Assembly (NCBI GenBank): GCA_023955225.1
Contig: JAGSGJ010000061.1
Span: 1-5,181 of the forward strand
Source: Sulfurovum sp.
Lineage (GTDB): Bacteria > Campylobacterota > Campylobacteria > Campylobacterales > Sulfurovaceae
Direction: 5' to 3'
DNA length: 5,181 bases
The notes under the pieces are model-generated. The model was given only the letters and a program-made list of their open reading frames with translations, did not search any database and was not told the origin of the DNA. Both the position numbers and the translations under genes were made by a program. Of the stretch, positions 1-4,550 are shown one piece after another (positions within the stretch are counted from its first letter, which is position 1; each line of letters opens with the position of its first letter).

Positions 1-1
1 A

Positions 2-1480
2 ATCAATGCAGTGAAAGCACATGATTCAGGAGATAATATCAAATGGGGTGCTGACATGAGAACTGCTTACGATAACATCAGCTATGATATGGCTAATGGT
101 GATACAGCAAAGAATGATTCGCTTTACAGCATGAGACTTTGGTTAAATATGGCGTATGCACCAGATCAAAACAATGTATTCAAAGGACAACTTTCAATGA
201 ATAAAGCCTTTGGTGCAGATTTTGCATCACCTGTAAATAGAACTTTCTCTCTTGGTGGTCAATTTGACTGGACAAGTAACGAAGCACTTACTGACAATTC
301 ATTGAAAGTAAGACAAGCTTACTGGTTATACCTTGGTGAAAATGCATTTGGAGCAGAGATTCCTTGGACATTCTCTATAGGTAGAAGACCATCAACGAAT
401 GGTTTCTTAGCAAGCCTAAGTCAAGATGATGCACCTAACTCACCACTTGGGCACATGATCAATGTTGAGTATGATGGATTTAGTTCTAAATTAGATCTTT
501 CAAAAGTAACGGGTGTTCCTGGTATGTCTATCAAATTATGTGTGGGTAAAGGTTCTACAAATGCTCAGCCATTGTTTGAGACAGCAACTCCATATGCTGA
601 CAATGACTTTAGTGGCGTTGATGAAGTATCTCTTGCTGGATTTATCATTGAACCATATAATGATGGCCAAATCATTACAAAAGCGATGCTCTACAGAGCT
701 TTTAATGTTCCTGGGCAAGATGTTTCACCAACATTTGCTGATACTAATGGCTATACCGTTCCTTCACAAAGTGATCCACTTGGTGCAACTGCTACTAATA
801 TATTTATGACTGGAGGTTCTTTCTATAACACAGGTGACATGGATGGTGCAGTATTTTCTGTCTTAGTGGACGGATTGACTGAAGAGGGTTATTTTGCAGA
901 TGTTAAAGCATTTGGTTCATTTGGATGGAGTGAGTCTAACCCGGATGCAGGTAATATGATGTTAGGTTCAGCTGACAGCGAATCAGGTACATCTTATTGG
1001 TTTGGAGCATACCTTCCTGTAACTGTTGAAGATGAAAACTATGGTACTGTTGGACTTGAGTACAACCACGGTTCTGAGTATTGGAGACCATTTACATATG
1101 CTGAAGATACTATGGCCGGTTCTAAATTGGCTACACGCGGTGATGCTTGGGAAGCGAACTATACTTACCAAATCAATGAGGCACTTAGTATGCAACTTAG
1201 ATATGTAAGTATGGACTATGAGTACACAGGAAGTAACGGTTTCTTCGGTAACTTCTCTGGTGCTACTAATAAAATTTCTGATCTTAAAGCTGGTGCAGCT
1301 GCTTGGGATTCCATGTCAGGTAGTGGAGATCCAACAGATCTAACAACAATTGCTACTGTAGCGGCTCTTCCAGGAATGGATATGGCTACGGCACAAGCAA
1401 TGGCTGGTGCAGCACAATTTTTGCCAAATGTTGTTGAAGCAGCAGAAGACTTTAGATTCTACCTTAGATATAGATTCTAA
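2..1480 (+). CDS. DUF3373-family outer-membrane beta-barrel protein, 5'-truncated by window edge
   Basis: The reading frame is open from the first bases of the window to a TAA at 1478-1480, giving 492 visible residues. The true start lies upstream, and the GTG at 11 is only an internal codon. The sequence matches my recollection of the Campylobacterota DUF3373 family: an early segment like AHDSGDNIKWGADMRTAYD, a SLKVRQAYWLYLG stretch, then SIGRRPSTNG and NSPLGHMINVEYDG. Alternating polar and aromatic residues throughout, and a C-terminal run ending RFYLRYRF with a terminal Phe, are what outer-membrane barrels show for BamA recognition. Members normally begin with a signal peptide and a short coiled coil, which would lie outside this window. 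The function is not established; a porin-like or surface role is an inference. Three hairpins follow the stop codon, so transcription probably ends here. Confidence 0.85.
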   Translation: MNAVKAHDSGDNIKWGADMRTAYDNISYDMANGDTAKNDSLYSMRLWLNMAYAPDQNNVFKGQLSMNKAFGADFASPVNRTFSLGGQFDWTSNEALTDNSLKVRQAYWLYLGENAFGAEIPWTFSIGRRPSTNGFLASLSQDDAPNSPLGHMINVEYDGFSSKLDLSKVTGVPGMSIKLCVGKGSTNAQPLFETATPYADNDFSGVDEVSLAGFIIEPYNDGQIITKAMLYRAFNVPGQDVSPTFADTNGYTVPSQSDPLGATATNIFMTGGSFYNTGDMDGAVFSVLVDGLTEEGYFADVKAFGSFGWSESNPDAGNMMLGSADSESGTSYWFGAYLPVTVEDENYGTVGLEYNHGSEYWRPFTYAEDTMAGSKLATRGDAWEANYTYQINEALSMQLRYVSMDYEYTGSNGFFGNFSGATNKISDLKAGAAAWDSMSGSGDPTDLTTIATVAALPGMDMATAQAMAGAAQFLPNVVEAAEDFRFYLRYRF

Positions 1481-1516
1481 GATCATTTAACGAAGGGTTT
1501 TCCCTTTGTTGATCTT
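1479..1516 (+). terminator. Extended hairpin at the stop codon of the DUF3373 gene
   Basis: The inner stem AACGAAGGG (1489-1497) pairs with CCCTTTGTT (1502-1510) with one G-U wobble and a TTTT loop. An outer stem AAGATC/GATCTT (1479-1484 with 1511-1516) continues it across a 4-nt bulge. The hairpin starts inside the TAA stop codon. No strong U-tract follows, so it may protect the mRNA 3' end or act together with the next hairpins rather than being a textbook terminator. Confidence 0.55.
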
Positions 1517-1530
1517 GCTACAAAAGTTTT

Positions 1531-1559
1531 CTTAGGAAGGAACAATGTTCCTTCCTAAG
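1531..1559 (+). terminator. 13-bp perfect hairpin after the DUF3373 gene
   Basis: CTTAGGAAGGAAC (1531-1543) and GTTCCTTCCTAAG (1547-1559) are perfect inverted copies around a 3-nt AAT loop. This is the most stable-looking hairpin in the window. It lies 50 bases past the DUF3373 stop and fits a transcription-end structure. The bases after it (TCATTTCACTG) are not a clean U-tract, so the mechanism is uncertain. Confidence 0.6.
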
Positions 1560-1566
1560 TCATTTC

Positions 1567-1600
1567 ACTGAAGCTTTGCCTTTTTAGCTCAGTTGTTTTC
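1567..1600 (+). terminator. Weak third hairpin followed by a T-rich tract
   Basis: ACTGAAGCT (1567-1575) can pair with AGCTCAGT (1586-1593) with one bulged A, around a 10-nt T-rich loop, and is followed by TGTTTTC. It is the only one of the three hairpins with a T-rich tail. The same bases overlap a stretch resembling a tRNA 5' end, described separately. Confidence 0.35.
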
Positions 1601-1666
1601 TCCACACTAAAATCACCTTTTTTCTTTATCCTTCTTTATATACATTTAAATTAAATAAAGTTCAGT

Positions 1667-1672
1667 TATAAT
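1667..1672 (+). promoter_or_regulatory. Predicted -10 box of the DUF302 gene
   Basis: A perfect TATAAT lies 36 bases before the ATG, giving a predicted leader of about 30 nt. The upstream DNA is T- and A-rich with no recognisable TTGACA. That agrees with the known sigma-70 promoter pattern of Campylobacter and Helicobacter relatives. Confidence 0.55.
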
Positions 1673-1708
1673 AATGACTATGTATAAACACACACTTAAA
1701 GGAATACT

Positions 1709-2716
1709 ATGAAACATTTCACAAAAGGCTTGCTGCTTGCACTGCTTGTCACCATGGGACTGGCAACAGGAACTGTTGCAGATGCTACATTAAAAGCTAC
1801 AGCAAAAACCACACCAAAAGCGACACACAATGTAAGCATCTTGACTGCAGATAACAGTGATGGTAAGATCACAACAAAGACAATCGCTGCTGCGTTTGAA
1901 AAAGCAGGTTTTTTCATCAATGATAACAGAGATATGACTGCCCCATGGTTAAAACAATGTAAAGCAGGGACTCAAAACTTCTCAGTTGTTGACTTTGATG
2001 TCTATAATCTCTTTACACTTTTCAAAAAAGATATAGTAGTTAAATTAGCTAAGAAATATCCGAACATAGGACTTTTCTCTCCGATGAGTATGTCAATATA
2101 TACAAGAAAAGGGACAAAAACGATTTCTGTCTCTTCATTAAGTGCTGCGGCAATGGCAGATATTATGGGTATTCCTTCGGATGATGCAGACTTGGTTGCG
2201 TATGGTAAACTTGTAGAAGATACACTTAGAGAAGCACTTCCGAATGCAAAAGTAGAAAAAGTTGCTTATGAGATGAATCAGCCAGAAGGTCCTTTGGTTT
2301 CAACAGCACAATTTGATATTGACCCTGATGGAGACTGGGAAGAGATCAAAGAAGAATTTCAAGAGAATTTTGAAGCAGCGTTGATCCCGGCTATGTTTAT
2401 TAATGCAGGATTTAATGATCTTAACTATGATATAGAAGAGAGTGGGTATGAAGGGTATAATTTCTATGACGCATACTCTATCTGTTACCTTGAAGTTATC
2501 TATACTGTAGCTAGAAAGCACCCTGAAGCAGGAGCATTCGCGCCTTGTACACTTTATATGTATCAGAGAAAAGGGAAAAATACGATGGAGATCGGGTTCC
2601 CTTCTGTATATAACTGGATAGCATCATTGGCGATCGATGATAAAGAGTCTCATGATGTTCTAGTCATGGCACAGAAAAAAATGGAAGCAATACTCAAAGA
2701 GCTTACAGCTAAGTAG
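1709..2716 (+). CDS. Exported protein with two DUF302 domains
   Basis: This 335-residue protein begins at an ATG with AAAGGA five bases upstream. Residues 1-26 form a signal peptide (KHFTK, then a hydrophobic run, then ADA as a likely cleavage site), so the mature protein should be periplasmic or surface-attached. Two copies of the DUF302 pattern follow, at about 94-175 and 253-333. Each has a helix with KKYPNIGLF or RKHPEAGAF, a Pro-containing strand, an (M/I)Y.RKG.. hairpin and a long C-terminal helix. Copy 2 has Cys259 and Cys280 (in APC) where many DUF302 proteins keep cysteines; copy 1 has Tyr/Asn and Met instead. The biochemical role of DUF302 is unknown. The gene appears monocistronic: it has its own promoter, hairpins on both sides, and a convergent neighbour. 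Confidence 0.85.
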   Translation: MKHFTKGLLLALLVTMGLATGTVADATLKATAKTTPKATHNVSILTADNSDGKITTKTIAAAFEKAGFFINDNRDMTAPWLKQCKAGTQNFSVVDFDVYNLFTLFKKDIVVKLAKKYPNIGLFSPMSMSIYTRKGTKTISVSSLSAAAMADIMGIPSDDADLVAYGKLVEDTLREALPNAKVEKVAYEMNQPEGPLVSTAQFDIDPDGDWEEIKEEFQENFEAALIPAMFINAGFNDLNYDIEESGYEGYNFYDAYSICYLEVIYTVARKHPEAGAFAPCTLYMYQRKGKNTMEIGFPSVYNWIASLAIDDKESHDVLVMAQKKMEAILKELTAK

Positions 2717-2731
2717 TCAGTATATTTCTTA

Positions 2732-2749
2732 TGGGGCATAACTTCCCCA
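2732..2749 (+). terminator. Small GC-rich hairpin after the DUF302 gene
   Basis: TGGGG (2732-2736) pairs with CCCCA (2745-2749) around an 8-nt loop, 15 bases after the TAG stop. It is the only GC-rich stem locally and is followed by GATTTATG. It probably works with the large palindrome just downstream. Confidence 0.4.
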
Positions 2750-2758
2750 GATTTATGT

Positions 2759-2789
2759 AAATATATCTCTTAACTTAAGAGATATATTT
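2759..2789. terminator. Bidirectional terminator palindrome between convergent genes
   Basis: AAATATATCTCTTAA (2759-2773) and TTAAGAGATATATTT (2775-2789) are perfect 15-base inverted copies about one central C. The element lies between the DUF302 gene (plus strand) and the MOSC gene (minus strand). Its inner part encodes the last codons and the stop codon of the MOSC gene. Its arms end in TTT in both directions, as a shared terminator would. Confidence 0.65.
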
Positions 2790-3207
2790 CATCCTCTTTT
2801 TCAATTACTCCACTTTCAATCACTTTGGCAAAAATACCTCTATCATCTTTAAGTAGAGTAGGTAGATCTTTATCTATATTAGAAAGATGATCACACATAG
2901 TACAGTTTTGACTTATCTCTAAAACGACATCACCGATACGTAGTTGATCTCCTGCCGCAAGTTGGTATGGATTGTAGTCCATTAAGATATTTTCTCCCAA
3001 AGCACCAAAAGGTACTTGTATGTTATGGTTATTGGCTAAAGTATAACTATCTTCTGAGGTGATAAGAACAGATCTTTGAATATTCTTATCGTAATATTTG
3101 TCTTCTACGATACCTTTTGGATCTAAGTTAAATGACTCTTTTTCAACTCTAACAGAGGATCCTTGTACCGATATAAATAGGGTTGTAATCTTACCTACAT
3201 TTTTCAT
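2770..3207 (-). CDS. Small single-domain MOSC protein
   Basis: This 145-residue protein starts at an ATG with AGGAG six bases upstream on the minus strand. It shows the MOSC (molybdenum cofactor sulfurase C-terminal) pattern in order: GIVEDKYYD at 32-40, corresponding to the usual GI.GD segment; RSVLIT at 45-50; GALGENIL at 68-75, corresponding to GENL; a beta strand IGDVVLEIS; then NCTMC at 101-105 with Cys102 and Cys105; and RGIFAKVIESG at 123-133. In MOSC proteins a conserved cysteine near this position is thought to carry sulfur or contact the molybdenum cofactor. There is no signal peptide, so it is cytoplasmic. Its exact substrate is unknown. It lies about 1.3 kb from soxC, whose product needs a molybdenum cofactor, but they are not in one transcript. 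Confidence 0.85.
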   Translation of the reverse strand: MKNVGKITTLFISVQGSSVRVEKESFNLDPKGIVEDKYYDKNIQRSVLITSEDSYTLANNHNIQVPFGALGENILMDYNPYQLAAGDQLRIGDVVLEISQNCTMCDHLSNIDKDLPTLLKDDRGIFAKVIESGVIEKEDEIYLLS

Positions 3208-3233
3208 AAAGTGCTCCTCTCTATTTTTTTAAA

Positions 3234-3239
3234 ATTGTA
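3234..3239 (-). promoter_or_regulatory. Predicted -10 box of the MOSC gene
   Basis: Read on the minus strand this is TACAAT, 27 bases before the MOSC ATG, with an AT-rich spacer leading to the AGGAG ribosome site at 3214-3218. No clear -35 box is visible. Confidence 0.4.
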
Positions 3240-3313
3240 CCATAAAGATTTTATAGAGGAGAATTGATTTTTACTTCATGGATTAGATGATTGCTCTAAG
3301 TGATATGTCAGAC

Positions 3314-3345
3314 AACTCAAAGCTCTTTTATATTATCTTTGAGTT
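3314..3345. promoter_or_regulatory. 9-bp inverted repeat: operator or leader hairpin
   Basis: AACTCAAAG (3314-3322) and CTTTGAGTT (3337-3345) are perfect inverted copies separated by 14 bases. The spacer contains TATTAT (3331-3336), a possible -10 box for the rightward operon. If that box is used, the repeat straddles the promoter like an operator. If transcription starts earlier, the repeat forms a hairpin in the leader just ahead of the preferred GTG start at 3368. Confidence 0.45.
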
Positions 3346-3367
3346 TATATTTTATGTAGGGGTTGCA

Positions 3368-3814
3368 GTGAACACAAGTAGAGAAGATACAATAGACACA
3401 ATTGAGAAATTTTATAGAATGGTTGAAGAAAATATAGAGAATGGCATGCTCTATAGGGATGCGATAGAGTTGGCGGCAGTAACGATAGGCGGTATTATAA
3501 CGGCTAAAGTGTCTCAGGCTATGTCGAAGTATCAAGAAGCGATACACCCTCAGTCTCATCTCTCACAAGAAGAAGATAAAGATGCCTTAGCCCTCTTAAG
3601 TATGGGAATACTTTGGGATAATAAGTATTTTAATCCGGTAGAAGCAGACGCATCTACCCCCTTGGAAAATACCTTGGCTGAATCCATTTATTTTATTATG
3701 AAGTATGGTAGAGAAGAAGATGCACTTAAAAAAGCATTGGAAGCCAATGCAAATAATGTGGGTGATGTAGCATTACGTGCGGAAGCGATACGGAGAGTAT
3801 TGGGGAGAGTATGA
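3368..3814 (+). CDS. Short protein resembling the C-terminal part of ADP-ribosylglycohydrolases
   Basis: I prefer the GTG at 3368 (148 residues), which has AGGGG five bases upstream. An in-frame ATG at 3287 would give 175 residues, but it has no ribosome site at a useful distance and would place the inverted repeat at 3314-3345 inside the gene. With the ATG numbering, the last 60 residues show DAST at 121-124, ESIYFIMKYGREEDALKKAL at 132-151, NANNVGD at 154-160 and R164..AIRRVLG. This follows the crystallin-J1/ADP-ribosylglycohydrolase ending D.S.P..LYL..KY..D...AL.AN.N.GGDN..R....G.LLG. The family usually has 300 or more residues, and the N-terminal metal-binding half is absent; the GGD is reduced to GD. 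Catalysis is therefore doubtful, and a binding or vestigial role is possible. The stop overlaps the next start (ATGA), so the two genes are probably co-translated. Confidence 0.6.
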   Translation: MNTSREDTIDTIEKFYRMVEENIENGMLYRDAIELAAVTIGGIITAKVSQAMSKYQEAIHPQSHLSQEEDKDALALLSMGILWDNKYFNPVEADASTPLENTLAESIYFIMKYGREEDALKKALEANANNVGDVALRAEAIRRVLGRV

Positions 3815-4278
3815 AACGACGTCATTTTTTAGTTTTAGGTTTTTGTATTTTCCCCTATACGACACAGGTGTTAGCTGTAGATTACAGAAAGAGTAAGCCT
3901 GGAGCATGGACATCCTCTTCCATCAATGATGCCGCCATGGCACTTTATGGAAGAGAAAAATTTACAACGATCCAAAAAAGTGCAGACATAGAGATTATAG
4001 TCCCTAAAACTATAGTAAGAGATCCAGAAAATATACCCATCACAATACGTTCACATATCAAAGCGAGAACAGTTGCCATTTTTCAAGATGCAAATCCTAA
4101 GAGTTTAGTGGCAGTGTTTCATGTGAGTAAAGAAAGTATTATAGAGTATGAACTTAACATTAGGATAGAGTTTAAAGGCACAGTTTTTGCCGTACTTGAA
4201 GGATTGGATGGGAAATTGTATTATGCGCGAGAATATATTGATGTTCTTGCATTAAGCTGTATGGCTTCTGGGGAGTAA
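3811..4278 (+). CDS. SoxY-like sulfur-carrier protein with non-canonical C-terminus
   Basis: This 155-residue protein starts at the ATG of an ATGA overlap, with GGGGAG just upstream. It begins MKRRHFLVLG, a short twin-arginine signal, with likely cleavage after VLA at residue 22. The mature part matches Campylobacterota SoxY: DYRKSKPGAW at 24-33, a helix ending ALYG at 44-47, IVPKTI, IPITIRSHIKARTVAIFQDANP at about 75-96, AVFHVS and LEGLDGKLYYA. SoxY normally ends in GGCGG, whose cysteine carries the sulfur chain while bound to SoxZ. Here the end is IDVLALSCMASGE: Cys150 lines up with the carrier cysteine, but the flanking glycines are gone and five residues follow instead of two. No soxZ is adjacent. 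It could be an accessory or diverged carrier; the SoxY fold assignment is fairly secure, the function is not. Confidence 0.75.
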   Translation: MKRRHFLVLGFCIFPYTTQVLAVDYRKSKPGAWTSSSINDAAMALYGREKFTTIQKSADIEIIVPKTIVRDPENIPITIRSHIKARTVAIFQDANPKSLVAVFHVSKESIIEYELNIRIEFKGTVFAVLEGLDGKLYYAREYIDVLALSCMASGE

Positions 4279-4440
4279 TTGGATCGCTTAATAGGATTTA
4301 ACATGAGGCTATATGAGGTACCCTTAGGCTAATTTAGCTAGCATAGTAGATATATAATATTTATGATAATTATATTGTTGTTTTATGTTTATGGTGAATA
4401 ATTGTTACAGAGATGAGATAAATATATACATTTTTAGGGT

Positions 4441-4450
4441 TGATTAATCA
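4441..4450. promoter_or_regulatory. Palindrome TGATTAATCA upstream of the soxC promoter
   Basis: This is a perfect 10-bp palindrome centred about 46 bases before the predicted soxC transcription start, a common place for an activator or repressor site. It resembles FNR/CRP-type half-sites (TTGAT/ATCA), but the spacing is two bases rather than four, so no regulator is assigned. Confidence 0.3.
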
Positions 4451-4479
4451 TTTTTCTTATTACTTTTATTTTTTTCCTA

Positions 4480-4485
4480 TATAAT
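4480..4485 (+). promoter_or_regulatory. Predicted -10 box of soxC
   Basis: A perfect TATAAT is preceded by a strong T-rich stretch (4451-4475) instead of a clear -35 box, as in Campylobacterota sigma-70 promoters. It predicts transcription from about 4492 and a leader of roughly 60 nt, so soxC appears to have a promoter separate from the SoxY-like operon. Confidence 0.6.
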
Positions 4486-4494
4486 CAAGAGTAT

Positions 4495-4526
4495 ATGACG
4501 GAATTAAGGTGCATATCCTTAGTCAT
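4495..4526 (+). promoter_or_regulatory. Leader hairpin at the 5' end of the soxC transcript
   Basis: ATGAC (4495-4499) pairs with GTCAT (4522-4526), and TAAGG (4505-4509) pairs with CCTTA (4517-4521), with a 7-nt loop TGCATAT. The five bases GGAAT (4500-4504) bulge on the left side only. It begins only a few bases after the predicted transcription start, so it may stabilise the mRNA 5' end or bind a regulator. The AGGAGG ribosome site at 4541 lies outside the hairpin. Confidence 0.4.
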
Positions 4527-4550
4527 TTTAAAATTAATCAAGGAGGACAA

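Larger units (their letters stand above)
4279..4550. other. Non-coding region upstream of soxC
   Basis: These 272 bases hold no supported gene; the only ATG-started frames are a few codons long. The left part has a direct repeat ATGAGG at 4303 and 4313. An AT-rich middle contains a second TATAAT (4353-4358). The right part carries the soxC promoter, the TGATTAATCA palindrome and the leader hairpin, listed separately. No clear intrinsic terminator for the SoxY-like gene is visible. Confidence 0.6.

Noticed and set aside
513..809. Plus-strand open frame inside the DUF3373 gene
   Set aside because: It lies wholly inside the clear outer-membrane protein gene in another frame, and its product shows no family pattern.
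983..1208. Open frames on both strands inside the DUF3373 gene
   Set aside because: They are out-of-frame or antisense shadows without ribosome sites or recognisable protein features.
1709..1790. Lipoprotein signal in the DUF302 protein
   Set aside because: There is no cysteine in a lipobox near the end of the hydrophobic segment; the ADA site fits ordinary signal-peptidase cleavage.
1696..1920. Minus-strand open frame opposite the start of the DUF302 gene
   Set aside because: Its Ala/Val-rich product is the antisense reading of the signal-peptide region and has no independent support.
2300..2521. Minus-strand open frame inside the DUF302 gene
   Set aside because: It is antisense to the well-supported second half of the DUF302 protein.
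3317..3559. Minus-strand open frame in the divergent region and glycohydrolase-like gene
   Set aside because: It is antisense to a coupled operon gene, and its His/Arg/Tyr-rich product matches no family I recognise.
3792..3812. Direct repeat GGAGAGTAT before the SoxY-like start
   Set aside because: Two short purine-rich copies at 3792 and 3804 are explained by coding sequence and the ribosome site; there is no sign of a functional repeat.
4303..4332. Tiny ATG-started frame between the SoxY-like gene and soxC
   Set aside because: It is nine codons long, with no ribosome site and no similarity that would support a leader peptide.
4440..4452. FNR-type site upstream of soxC
   Set aside because: The half-sites are separated by two bases instead of the four required by the FNR consensus, so it is listed only as an unassigned palindrome.
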